Source: CBDIHP01 sp965279195 (GTDB lineage: Bacteria > Planctomycetota > Planctomycetia > Isosphaerales > Isosphaeraceae). Taken from it: 64,000 bases of DNA. The notes under the pieces were generated by a model, which ran no database searches, was not told where the DNA came from, and was given only the letters and a program-made list of their open reading frames with translations. The stretch is from the NCBI GenBank assembly GCA_965279195.1, contig CBDIHP010000036.1, positions 1-64,000 on the forward strand, read 5' to 3'. The translations under genes were made by a program, and so were the position numbers. Positions 24,867-33,894 of this stretch are shown piece after piece; position 1 is the stretch's first letter, and each line of letters opens with the position of its first letter.

Positions 24867-27218
24867 CTACGCGGCGTCGCCGGGGGCCTCGCCGTCGTTC
24901 TTGAGCGCCTCCCACTCCTCCCAGGTGTAGAGCACCTCGCGGGCTGAGCCGCTCTTGAACTCGCCGACGATGCCGTCCTCGGCCATGAAGTCGATGAGGC
25001 GGGCGGCGCGGCCGTATCCGATGCCCAGGGCGCGCTGGAGGAGCGAGCAGGAGCCGCGGCCTTCCCGGACCACGATCTCGATGGCCGGTTCGTACATCTC
25101 GTCGCGGTCCTTCAGGCTGGCGCCACGCTCCTTGCCGCCGGGGCCGCCGCCGACCTGCATCTGCATGAGTTCCTTGCTGAACTCGACCGGATACTGCGCC
25201 AGGTGGTCGCAGATGCCGTTGACCTCGCCGTCGCCGACGTAAGTCCCCTGGGCCCGGACGATGTGCGACGTGCCCGGGATGAGGAAGAGCATGTCGCCGT
25301 TGCCCAGCAGCTTGTCCGCCCCCATCTCGTCGAGGACGACGCGGGAGTCCGAACGGTTCGACACCTGGAACGCGATGCGTGCCGGCAGGTTGCCCTTGAT
25401 GAGGCCGGTGACCACGTCCACCGTCGGCTTCTGGGTCGCGAGGATCAGGTGCATGCCCACCGCACGGGCCTTCTGCGCCAGGCGGACGATGTGGGTCTCG
25501 ACCTCCTTCGCCGCCGTCATCATCAGGTCCGCCATCTCGTCGGCGATGATGACGATGTAGGGCATGTAGGTCGGGATCCGGGCCCGCTCGTTGTCGTCCT
25601 CGGGGCGCAGGCGGTTGTAGATCTCTTCCGCGCCGAGCTGGTTGTAGGCCGTGATGTTCCGGACGCCGGCGCGGGCGAGGTAGCCGTAGCGCTCGTCCAT
25701 CTTGTCGCACGCCCAGGAGAGCAGCGACTCGGCCTTCTTCATGTCGGTGACGACCGGGTGCATCAGGTGCGGGATCCGCTTGAACTGCGACAGCTCGACC
25801 ATCTTCGGGTCGATCAGGATGAGCTTCACCTCGTCCGGGCGCTTGGTCATCAGGATCGAGAGGATCATCGCGTTCAAGCAGACCGACTTTCCGGTGCCCG
25901 TGCGTCCGGCGATCAGCAGGTGGGGCATGTCGGCGAGGTCATAGGCCAGGGGGAGGCCCTTCACGTCCTTGCCCAGGAACAGCGGGATCCGGAACTTCTC
26001 GAGCTTCTCGCGGACCCCCTCGATCACGTCGCGGAGCCGGACCATCGCGCGGCGGTCGTTGGGGACTTCGATACCGACCGTCGTCTTGCCGGGGATCGGC
26101 GAGACGATGCGGACGCTCGGCACGGCCAGGGCGATGGCGAGGTCGTTCGCGACGCTGTTGATCTTGGCGACGCGGAGGCCGGCCTCGAGCTCGATCTCGA
26201 ACTGGGTGATGACCGGGCCCGTGTCGATCTGCACGACGCGGACCTGGCAGCCGAATTCGAGGAGGGTCTTCTCCAGCAGCATCGCCCGGGTCTGGATCTT
26301 GGCCTCGTGCTCCTGGATCGGGAACGGCGGCGACGGCTCCAGCAGCTCCATCGAGGGGAGATGGAAGTACGGGTTGCCCATCGGCGCGGGGACGTTCGCA
26401 TATCCTTGCGCGGGAGCCCCGTTGCTCACGGGCGGGAGGCTCCGAGCGGGGGCAGGGGCCCCGTTGGGGATGACCCCGTGGCCGTTGACCGGCGGCATGG
26501 GCGGGGGTGCGGGGGCCCGGTGCACGACCGGCATGGCATTCGTGGCCGGGAGGAGCGTTGCCTCGGGATAGGCCGCGAGGGCACCGCCGGGATTGGCCAG
26601 CATCAGGGCCGTCGCGCCGTGGGGCGCGGGGATCGGATGGCCGCCGGGGGCGTTCACCGACGGGCGACGCCGCACGCGGATCCGCAGCAGTTCCATGGCG
26701 TCCTGCGCCGGCCAGACGAGCAGGACGTCGTGGCAGAGGGCGAGTCCGACGAACCCGGTGGCGCCGAGGATCAGGATCATCCCCGCGAGGCCGAAATGGC
26801 TCTCCAGCAGGGTGGCGATGAGCGCACCGAGGTATCCGCCGCTGCCGATCGGCGGCGACGGCTGCAGGCGTCCGGCGAACCGGCCGATCAGGGCGGCGAT
26901 CACCGTGAGCAGCAGCGCGAACCCGATCGACCGCACCAGCCGTTCGGGGACGGCGTGGCGTCGGAGGACCAGGACCACCAGGCCGGTCATGGCCAGCAGG
27001 ACGAGCCAGGCCCCGTGCCCCACGCCGTTGAACAGCATGTGAGCGAGGGCCGCACCCGCCGGGCCGCAGGGGTTGGCGGGGGGCTGGTTCGGCGGTTCGG
27101 CGGCCGAGCCCGGGGCATCGGCGGGATCATACCCGGCGAGGCTCAGGGCCAGGAACACCGTGGCGAGGAACAGGACCCCCGCCTGACCGTGGCGGAGCAG
27201 CGCGTGACGATCGAGCAT
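24867..27218 (-). CDS. ftsK: FtsK/SpoIIIE-type DNA translocase
   Basis: A 783-aa septal DNA pump that moves chromosome ends through the closing septum. An N-terminal membrane region of about five helices (about 12-190) is followed by a Pro/Ala/Gly linker (about 200-290) and the RecA-like motor. Walker A IAGRTGTGKS is near 433-442 and Walker B YIVIIADEMADLMM near 551-564. A C-terminal winged-helix gamma domain (EIVVREGRGSCSLLQRALGIGYGRAARLIDFM) recognises orienting DNA motifs. The linker is short compared with E. coli FtsK. Monocistronic; a cruciform sequence lies upstream. Confidence 0.95.
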   Translation of the reverse strand: MLDRHALLRHGQAGVLFLATVFLALSLAGYDPADAPGSAAEPPNQPPANPCGPAGAALAHMLFNGVGHGAWLVLLAMTGLVVLVLRRHAVPERLVRSIGFALLLTVIAALIGRFAGRLQPSPPIGSGGYLGALIATLLESHFGLAGMILILGATGFVGLALCHDVLLVWPAQDAMELLRIRVRRRPSVNAPGGHPIPAPHGATALMLANPGGALAAYPEATLLPATNAMPVVHRAPAPPPMPPVNGHGVIPNGAPAPARSLPPVSNGAPAQGYANVPAPMGNPYFHLPSMELLEPSPPFPIQEHEAKIQTRAMLLEKTLLEFGCQVRVVQIDTGPVITQFEIELEAGLRVAKINSVANDLAIALAVPSVRIVSPIPGKTTVGIEVPNDRRAMVRLRDVIEGVREKLEKFRIPLFLGKDVKGLPLAYDLADMPHLLIAGRTGTGKSVCLNAMILSILMTKRPDEVKLILIDPKMVELSQFKRIPHLMHPVVTDMKKAESLLSWACDKMDERYGYLARAGVRNITAYNQLGAEEIYNRLRPEDDNERARIPTYMPYIVIIADEMADLMMTAAKEVETHIVRLAQKARAVGMHLILATQKPTVDVVTGLIKGNLPARIAFQVSNRSDSRVVLDEMGADKLLGNGDMLFLIPGTSHIVRAQGTYVGDGEVNGICDHLAQYPVEFSKELMQMQVGGGPGGKERGASLKDRDEMYEPAIEIVVREGRGSCSLLQRALGIGYGRAARLIDFMAEDGIVGEFKSGSAREVLYTWEEWEALKNDGEAPGDAA

Positions 27219-27274
27219 CGGACACCCTCAGCGGGCCATTGCACCAGGGCCCGGAGGCTCGACCGACGCCGCCC

Positions 27275-27331
27275 GGAATGTTCAAGTCCGACGGTCGCAA
27301 GGATTGCGATGGGTCGGACTTGTGAACATCC
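27275..27331. repeat. Nested palindrome upstream of ftsK
   Basis: The outer arms around 27275-27292 and 27313-27331 are near-perfect complements (core AAGTCCGAC / GTCGGACTT). An inner hairpin TCGCAA-GGA-TTGCGA occupies the loop (about 27295-27309). It lies between the divergent side of ftsK and the rpoZ stop. It might be an operator, a MITE remnant or an rpoZ-side terminator. Confidence 0.6.
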
Positions 27332-27443
27332 GGACAGGTTGTCGGAGGGCCGCCGCTGGCGTTGCCCACTGTTGATCGGACGGGTCGCGTGGGAGGCTTT
27401 GGCGTTCCTGTCGCGGTTCGTCCACGGGGTCCGATCGCGGGGG

Positions 27444-27713
27444 TTATTCTGACGGCTGGGTAAGGTCGACCGTCCCGCCTTCGATGTCGTCCTCGGTCGG
27501 CTCGCTGGTCTGGAGGCTGCCGGTGAGGTCGAGGAAGATCTTGTCCTGCATGATCTCCTGGATCACGGTGGACATCTTGTCGAGCCCTCGGGCGTCGACG
27601 AGCGGGCGGGCCCCCTGGTTGAGGGCGATCATCCGCTTCTGGATCAGGGTCGAGAGCTTGAAACGGCCGCCGACCTTGTTGACGATCTTCTCTTCCTTCA
27701 GTTCTTCAAGCAT
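27444..27713 (-). CDS. rpoZ: RNA polymerase omega subunit
   Basis: An 89-aa protein beginning MLEELKEEKIVNKVGGRFKLSTLIQKRMIALNQGARPLVD, the pattern of RpoZ with its conserved N-terminal helix and R.LV motif. It has an acidic C-terminal tail. It is encoded directly behind gmk (8-bp overlap), the usual bacterial gmk-rpoZ arrangement, and the overlapping start depends on the SD in the end of gmk. Confidence 0.93.
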   Translation of the reverse strand: MLEELKEEKIVNKVGGRFKLSTLIQKRMIALNQGARPLVDARGLDKMSTVIQEIMQDKIFLDLTGSLQTSEPTEDDIEGGTVDLTQPSE

Positions 27714-28323
27714 CGGATGAAACGCCTCCTCCGCAGCCCTGGCTCGACAGGAGGGCGAGCAATTCGCCGAGCGCCCGGTCGAGGGTGTCGTTGATGATCA
27801 CGTGGTCATAGCGGTGGACCTGTTCGATCTCCCAGCGGGCGTTGTGGAGCCGCCGGGCGATCGTGGCCTCGTCGTCGGTGGAGCGATATCGGAGCCGGCT
27901 CTCGAGGATCTCGAAGGTCGGCGTGTTGACGAAGATCAGGAGCGCGGACGGGACCTGATCCCGGACCGAGAGGGCACCCTGGACGTCGATCTCCAGGAGC
28001 ACGCACATCCCCTGTTCCAGCGACTTCCGGACGGGGTTGGCCGGCGTGCCGTAGAGGTTGCCGTGGACCTCGGCCCATTCGAGCATGTCGCCGCGGTCGC
28101 GCATGGCCTCGAATTCGGCGCGGGTCAGGAAGAAATACTCGTGGCCGTGCTGCTCGTCCTCGCGCGGGGCGCGGGTGGTCGCCGAGACCGAGACCTTGAG
28201 GCTGTCGGCGAGCCCCTTGAGGGCGGCCAGGCGGCGCACCAGGGTCGTCTTGCCGGAGCCGGAGGGGCCCGAGACCACGATGAGCTTGCCGGGGAGGTCG
28301 AGCCAGTCGGACTGCGTCGTCAT
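27706..28323 (-). CDS. gmk: Guanylate kinase
   Basis: A 205-aa kinase phosphorylating GMP to GDP. P-loop GPSGSGKT at 19-26, SVSATTRAPREDEQHGHEYFF (about 47-67) binding GMP, and the LLEIDVQGA motif. Length is normal. It is upstream of and overlapping rpoZ, and behind the yicC-like gene in the same direction, as in many bacteria. Confidence 0.96.
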   Translation of the reverse strand: MTTQSDWLDLPGKLIVVSGPSGSGKTTLVRRLAALKGLADSLKVSVSATTRAPREDEQHGHEYFFLTRAEFEAMRDRGDMLEWAEVHGNLYGTPANPVRKSLEQGMCVLLEIDVQGALSVRDQVPSALLIFVNTPTFEILESRLRYRSTDDEATIARRLHNARWEIEQVHRYDHVIINDTLDRALGELLALLSSQGCGGGVSSDA

Positions 28324-28366
28324 GGCGGCGTCCTGGTCCTTTCGTGCAAGTCGAGTGCGGCGTCGA

Positions 28367-28394
28367 ATGGGTCATGGGTCATGGGTCATGGGTC
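28367..28394. repeat. Four tandem copies of ATGGGTC between gmk and yicC
   Basis: Perfect 7-bp units at 28367-28373, 28374-28380, 28381-28387 and 28388-28394. They lie in the 125-bp spacer that must carry the gmk start region. Their copy number could vary by slippage; no function is evident. Confidence 0.75.
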
Positions 28395-28448
28395 ACGGAT
28401 AGGGGATTCCTCACCCGTTCCCCATCACCCATCTCTCATTCTCCGGGT

Positions 28449-29327
28449 TCACTCGACGTTCTGGATCAGCTCGCGGATCTTCTCGAGGGCCCCCTTGATC
28501 TCGACCACGGCCTGGCTGATGGCGACGTCGTTGGCCTTGGAGCCGATGGTGTTGGTCTCCCGGCCCATCTCCTGCACGACGAATTCCAGCTTGCGGCCGG
28601 CGCTCTCGGGCTCGTTGATCACGGCCACGAACTGGATCAGGTGGGCTCGGAGCCGGGTGATCTCCTCGGCGATGTCGGACCGCTCGGCGAAGATGGCGAC
28701 CTCGCGGATCAGGTCCTTCGGCTCCAGCGCGATGCCCTTCTCGGTGATCAGGTTCTGGACCCGGTCGTGGAGCCGCTTGGCATACGCCGAGACGATCTCG
28801 GTGCCCATCGCCGCGATCTTCTCCAGGTGCTCGGAGATGACCCGGCCGAGGCTGAGGAGTTCCTCGCCCATGGCCCGGCCCTCCTCGGCGCGGCTCTTCT
28901 GGTGGGCCAGGAGCGCCTGGGTGACGGCCTCGGCGAGCTTCGGCCAGTCCTCGTGCGGGTCGTCCTGGTCGCGGCGGCGTTCCTCGACCACGCCCGGCAG
29001 GGCCAGGAGCTGCGACAGGGAGACGGGCTCGGAGCCGGATTCCGACAGGGCGGCGAGCTGGTCGCGGTAGCTCCGGAGGGCGACGACGTTGAGCCGGTAG
29101 TCCTCGGCGCGGCGGGGGCGTTCGACCCGGAGGTTGAGCTGGACGGTGCCGCGGCGGATGTGCTCGCGGACCAGGCGTTCGAGTTCCGGTTCGAGGGCAC
29201 CGTACGGGTCGCTGATCCGGGCCGAGAGCTTGAGGTGGCGGTTGTTGACCGTCCGGACCTCGACGCTGGCGGTCCACGAGTCCGTCTGGAGCCGGGCCTC
29301 GCCGTAGCCGGTCATGCTGAGGAGCAA
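28449..29327 (-). CDS. YicC/YloC-family endoribonuclease
   Basis: A 292-aa member of the YicC family (RNA-binding endoribonucleases and sRNA stability regulators). The classical SMTGYG motif is at residues 4-9 when TTG at 29327 is taken as start (MLLSMTGYG), which matches the MIxSMTGFG start of the family; GGAAAGG lies just upstream. The VRTVNNRHLKLSARI, RRGTVQLNLRVER and the C-terminal AHLIQF..VINEPESAGRKLEFVVQEMGRETNTIGSK..D blocks are all visible. First of a yicC-gmk-rpoZ gene order. Confidence 0.92.
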   Translation of the reverse strand: MLLSMTGYGEARLQTDSWTASVEVRTVNNRHLKLSARISDPYGALEPELERLVREHIRRGTVQLNLRVERPRRAEDYRLNVVALRSYRDQLAALSESGSEPVSLSQLLALPGVVEERRRDQDDPHEDWPKLAEAVTQALLAHQKSRAEEGRAMGEELLSLGRVISEHLEKIAAMGTEIVSAYAKRLHDRVQNLITEKGIALEPKDLIREVAIFAERSDIAEEITRLRAHLIQFVAVINEPESAGRKLEFVVQEMGRETNTIGSKANDVAISQAVVEIKGALEKIRELIQNVE

Positions 29328-29482
29328 GTCGGGGCCTTTCCGAAGGAGGGCAGGGGATGGGAGCCGTCGGGCCGGTCGCCGGTTGGCGCGGGAGCGGTTC
29401 GTCCCGAAACGGCTCACGCCGGGGCGTCGTCAGAGGACGTCACCCCGGCGTTCCTGGATCATTGGCGAGTCGATCCGCCCGA

Positions 29483-29947
29483 TCAGGGGGTCTTGGCCGG
29501 GGTGGTCGGGCCGGCGGGGGGCAGTGGGGCCGGGGCCGACGGGCCGCCCGCGGAGGTCGGCGGGGTCGCGCCGGGGGTCGCCGTGCCCGCGCCGGCGCCG
29601 GAGGTCGGCGAGGGGATCGGGGGCGGGATCGACGGGTCGCCCCCGGTGGTGCTGGGGGCGACCTGCTGCGAGCGGTCGGTCGGGGCGACCGCGCCGAGGG
29701 CGGAGGTCTTGCTGGAGTTGGCCAGGATGACCAGGAGCATGTTCAGGCCGATCCAGACGCCGGCCGCGATGATCGTGATCTTGGTGAAGACGTCGCCCGC
29801 CTTGGTGCCGAACGCGCTGGAGCCGCCGGCCCCGCCGAATGCACCCGCCAGGCCGCCCCCCTTGCCGCGCTGGATGAGCACCAGGCCGACCAGGAACAGC
29901 GAGCAGATGACCAACAACACTTCCAGCAGGCCGATCAAGAAACTCAC
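29483..29947 (-). CDS. secG: SecG preprotein translocase subunit
   Basis: A 154-aa SecG with two membrane helices (about 3-24 and 53-74), the GxLIQRGKGGGLAGAFGGAGGSSAFGTKAGDVFTK signature between them, and a long Pro/Ser/Thr-rich tail that is unusual, since SecG is often about 75-120 aa. It lies directly downstream of tpiA, which is the frequent tpiA-secG arrangement. Confidence 0.94.
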   Translation of the reverse strand: MSFLIGLLEVLLVICSLFLVGLVLIQRGKGGGLAGAFGGAGGSSAFGTKAGDVFTKITIIAAGVWIGLNMLLVILANSSKTSALGAVAPTDRSQQVAPSTTGGDPSIPPPIPSPTSGAGAGTATPGATPPTSAGGPSAPAPLPPAGPTTPAKTP

Positions 29948-30100
29948 GGTTGCCGTCCTTCACTTCAATGCAAGAAAGGGTTCCGCGATCGCTGCGCCGC
30001 GTCCGCCGGGTGAATGGGACGGGAGGCCCCGGCCGCCTCGCCCCGGCGGCCCCGCGGGTCCGTCGCGGGGTCGCCTTCGCCTTCGACTGCGTCGCCCCGG

Positions 30101-30886
30101 TCAGGCGGGCTTGCCGGCGGCCGTCACGGCCTGGCCGGCCTTGATGATCCCCAGGAAATCCTCGGCCTTGAGGGCCGCGCCCCCGACGAGGGCGCCGTCG
30201 ATGTCCGGGCAGGAGAGGAGGCTCTGGGCGTTGTCCGGCTTGACGCTGCCGCCGTACTGGATCACGACCCGGCCGGCCACGGCCTCGCCGAACGTCTCGG
30301 CCAGCTTGGCCCGGATGAACTTGTGCACCGCCTGCGCCTGCTCGGGCGTGGCGGTCAGGCCGGTGCCGATCGCCCAGACCGGCTCATATGCCAGGACGAC
30401 CCCGGCCATCTGCTCGGGGCTCAGCCCGGCGAGCGAGCCGGAGAGCTGCATCGCGATCACCGCCTCGGTCTGGTCGGTCTCGCGCTGGTGGCGGGTCTCG
30501 CCCAGGCAGACGATCGGGATGATCTGCGCGGCGAGGGCGGCCTTGAGCTTGAGGTTCACCATGTCGTCGGTCTCGTTGAGGCCGTGGCGGCGCTCGGAGT
30601 GGCCGAGGATGACATGGGTGCAGCCGGCGTCGACCAGCATCTTCGCGGACAGCTCGCCGGTGTAGGCGCCGTCGTCTTTCCAGTGGCAGTTCTGGCCGCC
30701 CAGGCCGATCGGCGAGTTGGCGATGGCCTGGTCGACCCGGTCGATGAAGACGCTCGGCGGGCAGACGGCGACGTGGACGTCGGTCGCCTGGCCGAGGCCG
30801 GCCTTGACCGCCTCGGCGAGGGCGACGGCGGCGGCGCCCGTGTTGGGGTTCATCTTCCAGTTGCCCGCGATGAACAGCGTACGCAT
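30101..30886 (-). CDS. tpiA: Triosephosphate isomerase
   Basis: A 261-aa glycolytic isomerase with Lys11 (GNWKMN), His96 (VILGHSERR) and catalytic Glu168 (VVLAYEPVWAIGTG), plus GGSVK near the C-terminus for phosphate binding. ATG at 30886 shares bases with the aroF stop, so the two genes are translationally coupled. Downstream secG follows within about 150 bp. Confidence 0.97.
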   Translation of the reverse strand: MRTLFIAGNWKMNPNTGAAAVALAEAVKAGLGQATDVHVAVCPPSVFIDRVDQAIANSPIGLGGQNCHWKDDGAYTGELSAKMLVDAGCTHVILGHSERRHGLNETDDMVNLKLKAALAAQIIPIVCLGETRHQRETDQTEAVIAMQLSGSLAGLSPEQMAGVVLAYEPVWAIGTGLTATPEQAQAVHKFIRAKLAETFGEAVAGRVVIQYGGSVKPDNAQSLLSCPDIDGALVGGAALKAEDFLGIIKAGQAVTAAGKPA

Positions 30887-31923
30887 CAGACGGTGACCCC
30901 TTCGCAAGCGTCGATCGACTTCCCGAGGACCTCGGCGAGCTGGCGGAGCTCGTCCATCAAGGTCGCATACTGGTGAGGCAGCAAGGCCTGGGGCCCGTCG
31001 GACAGGGCCTTCTCCGGGCAGGAATGCACTTCGATGTGGACGCCGTCGGCCCCGGCGGCGACGCTCGCCCGCGCCATCGACGGGATCAGGTCCGGCCGGC
31101 CGGTCGCGTGGCTCGGGTCGGTGATGATCGGCAGGTGGCTCAGGCCCTTGATGTTCGGGACGATCGCCAGGTCGAGCATGTTGCGGGTCGACTCCTCAAA
31201 CGAACGCACCCCGCGCTCGCAGAGGATGACCTGCCGGTTGCCCTGGGACAGGACGTACTCGGCCGACATCAGGAGATCCTTCGCCGTCGCCGACATCCCG
31301 CGCTTGAGCAGGACGGGCGTCCGGGTCTTGCCGACCTCCTTGAGCAGGTCGAAGTTCTGCATGTTGCGGGCGCCGATCTGGATCACGTCGGCGTATTTGT
31401 CGACCAGTTCGACCTGCCGGGGGTCCATGACCTCGGTCACGACCGGCATGTTGAACCGCTCGCCGGTCCGCTTGAGGATCCGGAGCCCTTCCTCGCCGAG
31501 CCCCTGGAAGCTATAGGGGCTGGTGCGGGGCTTGAACGCGCCGCCTCGGAGGAAATTGGCCCCCGCCTCGCGGACCTTCTCGGCGATCTCGACCAGCCGC
31601 TCCTCGCCCTCGATGGCGCAGGGCCCGGCGATCATCATGAGGTGGCCGCCGCCGACCTTCACGCCCTTGATCTCGAAGACCGAGGGCTCCGAGTGGAACT
31701 CGCGGCTGGCGAGCTTGTACGGCTTGAGGATCGGCACGACCTGCTCGACTCCCTCGATGGCCTGGAGCGGCTCGGCCTGGAGCTTGTCCTCGTCCCCGAT
31801 CACGCCGATGATCGTCCGGGCGACCCCCTGGCTCAGGTGCGGGGTGAACCCCAGTTCCTCGATCCGCTCCAGGACATGCTGGATCGTCGCCTGGGTGGGA
31901 TGCGGCTTGAGCACAATGATCAT
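30886..31923 (-). CDS. aroF: 3-deoxy-7-phosphoheptulonate synthase, type with N-terminal ferredoxin-like domain
   Basis: A 345-aa DAHP synthase making the first intermediate of the shikimate pathway. N-terminal regulatory domain MIIVLKPHPTQATIQHVLERIEELGF (1-26 and on), then the KDSA/DAHPS barrel: MMIAGPCAIEGEERL, FLRGGAFKPRTSPYSFQG, LLKRGMSATAKDLL and ITDPSHATGRP. This corresponds to the Thermotoga/Bacillus AroA/AroF subfamily that is feedback-regulated by aromatic amino acids. ATG at 31923 matches the family start; the longer frame (31983) has no family similarity. Confidence 0.96.
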   Translation of the reverse strand: MIIVLKPHPTQATIQHVLERIEELGFTPHLSQGVARTIIGVIGDEDKLQAEPLQAIEGVEQVVPILKPYKLASREFHSEPSVFEIKGVKVGGGHLMMIAGPCAIEGEERLVEIAEKVREAGANFLRGGAFKPRTSPYSFQGLGEEGLRILKRTGERFNMPVVTEVMDPRQVELVDKYADVIQIGARNMQNFDLLKEVGKTRTPVLLKRGMSATAKDLLMSAEYVLSQGNRQVILCERGVRSFEESTRNMLDLAIVPNIKGLSHLPIITDPSHATGRPDLIPSMARASVAAGADGVHIEVHSCPEKALSDGPQALLPHQYATLMDELRQLAEVLGKSIDACEGVTV

Positions 31924-32536
31924 CGTCCGACGTCCTCGACCTCCGACCAGCGCAAACGGCCAGCCCGGAGAGGGGCCGGCCATAGTGAATCGGACATTTT
32001 ACCTGAGATGCTCCCCCGAGGAAAGCCACCAGCGGATTTCCTCCGACCCATTGGAGTGCGGGAGCGCCGCTACCGCTTCTCCGGCGCCCGGCGTCCCCTC
32101 CCGATCTCGCCCCCAGCGAACAAGGAATGGGACCACGGAAACGCGCCGGCCGACCCGGATCACACACCGGATCCTCCCCGGGCCGGGCGGGAGCCTCCTG
32201 GCGGTCGGCGGGAACTCGAAAGGCCGCCAGGTCGCGGAGATCGAGGCGCTGGATCTCACGCCCACCCGGGCCGCGGGCGGCGGCGCGGGCCGTTGAGATC
32301 CCGGTCGGCCCGGCGGCCTGTCGGCTCCGGCGATCGGGTTCCGAGATTTGGCTGAGCTTGACCTCGTTCGCGACCAATCGTATGGTATCGACCGATTCCG
32401 GGGCGATCCTGAACGAAAAAAGGACAATCGCCCCGGAATTTTCCAAAGGATTGGATGACCCCAGGGGTGGTGGCGGGACATGCCACCACCCGAATCGGTT
32501 CGGAACCGCTGGTCTTCTCGCGAGGAGGGAGCCTCT
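31924..32536. other. Intergenic region between aroF and the PEP-CTERM gene
   Basis: No gene is seen in about 610 bp. A half-element beginning TTGGAGTGCGGGAGCGCC at 32051 resembles the left arm of the palindromic elements further right but has no visible partner arm. The sequence near 32330-32450 is less GC-rich and could hold the promoter of the downstream gene. Confidence 0.45.
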
Positions 32537-33667
32537 ATGAGTTATCCACTGGATCGTCGCGTGGGCGGATTCGCCCTGGCGCTGGCCACGCTGGTCGCCG
32601 CCACGAATGCCTCGGCCGATTCGATTACACCGGGGGTCGTCACCCCGACCAGCCGGGTCGGCGGCATCAATGCGTCGGGCATGATCGTGGGCGCGGCCCA
32701 GTTCGGCGACGCCTCGGCCCCGTTCCGGGCCTTCCTGACCACCGCCGACAACAAGACGACCAACCTGGGCACGCTGGGCGGGAGCTACAGCTCGGCCACG
32801 GCGGTGAACGCGGCCGGCCAGGTCGTCGGCGAGTCCAACAACACGGACGACTCGACCAAGCAGGCGTTCCTGTACGCCAACGGCCAGCTGACCGGCCTGG
32901 GCACGCTCGGCGGCGGCTACAGCTCGGCCAACGCCATCAACAACGCGGGGCAGGTCGTCGGCTACTCGACCACCGCCAATGAGGCGAACACCCACGCGTT
33001 CCTGTACAGCGGCGGCAAGATGACCGACCTCGGGACGCTCCCCGGCGGCAACTACTCCGCCGCGACCGGGATCAACGACGCCGGGGCCGTCGTCGGCCAG
33101 TCGACCCTCGCCAACGGCTCGACCAACGCCTTCCTCTACAACAACGGCCAGATGACCAGCCTGGGCACCCTCGGCGGTACCAGCAGCTTCGCCTACGGGA
33201 TCAACAACCTCGGCCAGGTGGTCGGCCAGTCGTACACCGCCAAGGACGCCTCCGCCGCCGCGTTCCTCTACGCGAACGGCGTGATGACGAACCTCGGCGT
33301 GCTCGACGGCTTCAAGGGCTCGACGGCCCGCGCGATCAACGACGCCGGGATGGTGGTCGGGACCTCGTTCGGCAAGCTCAACCCGTCCACGGGCGCGTTC
33401 ATCCAGCACGCATTCGCCTACAACAACGGCACGATGACCGACCTCAACAGCCTCCTGCCCGCCGGCTCCGGCTGGGTCCTGACCGAGGCGGTCGGCATCA
33501 ACAACGCCGGCCTGATCTCCGGCATCGGCACGCTCAACGGCGTCCGCACGGCCTTCAACTTCGACGGCTCGAAGATCAACGCCGTCCCCGAGCCCGGCAC
33601 GATCGCGATCTTCACCCTGATCGGAGGCGGCCTCGCCCTCCGCACCTACCGCCGCCGCAAGGCCTGA
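32537..33667 (+). CDS. Secreted HAF-repeat protein with PEP-CTERM sorting signal
   Basis: A 376-aa exported protein. A signal peptide (about 1-27, ending TNASA) is followed by about six HAF-type repeats of roughly 48 residues, each with LGTLGG-x-x-S..AxxIN..GQVVGxS and a FLY-N-G strand, forming an extracellular beta-rich body. The C-terminus VPEPGTIAIFTLIGGGLALRTYRRRKA is a PEP-CTERM motif with a membrane helix and basic tail, the substrate for exosortase. ATG follows GAGGAGGGA by 6 bases. Function is unknown; no exosortase gene is in the window. Confidence 0.92.
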   Translation: MSYPLDRRVGGFALALATLVAATNASADSITPGVVTPTSRVGGINASGMIVGAAQFGDASAPFRAFLTTADNKTTNLGTLGGSYSSATAVNAAGQVVGESNNTDDSTKQAFLYANGQLTGLGTLGGGYSSANAINNAGQVVGYSTTANEANTHAFLYSGGKMTDLGTLPGGNYSAATGINDAGAVVGQSTLANGSTNAFLYNNGQMTSLGTLGGTSSFAYGINNLGQVVGQSYTAKDASAAAFLYANGVMTNLGVLDGFKGSTARAINDAGMVVGTSFGKLNPSTGAFIQHAFAYNNGTMTDLNSLLPAGSGWVLTEAVGINNAGLISGIGTLNGVRTAFNFDGSKINAVPEPGTIAIFTLIGGGLALRTYRRRKA

Positions 33668-33672
33668 CCTTC

Positions 33673-33816
33673 TGGAGTGCGGCCGTCCGGCGGCCGCTTT
33701 CTGACATGAGACCCGCCTCGATAGCGATTGCCGCTGTCGAGGCGGGTTTTTGCGTTTCGAACCGGGAGGGCTTCGGCGGATCGGGAGGAACGCGGCCGCC
33801 GGACGGCCGCACTCCA
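33673..33816. repeat. Palindromic element A with exact 25-bp arms
   Basis: The arms 33673-33697 and 33792-33816 are perfect reverse complements, starting TGGAGTGCGGCCGTCC. The interior carries a separate terminator hairpin. Shares outer arms with element B (37404-37524), and its GGAGTGCGG start with element C (34913-35053). Placed just behind the PEP-CTERM gene. Confidence 0.8.
33711..33752 (+). terminator. Rho-independent terminator
   Basis: ACCCGCCTCGA (33711-33721) pairs exactly with TCGAGGCGGGT (33737-33747) and is followed by a run of T. It sits inside element A, downstream of the PEP-CTERM gene. Confidence 0.75.
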
Positions 33817-33894
33817 AAGTTGCGTCCCATCTCCGTCGGTGCGAAAATCCGCGCGTCGAGTGTTCAAGAACTCTCCAACAGGGATTCAGGACGA

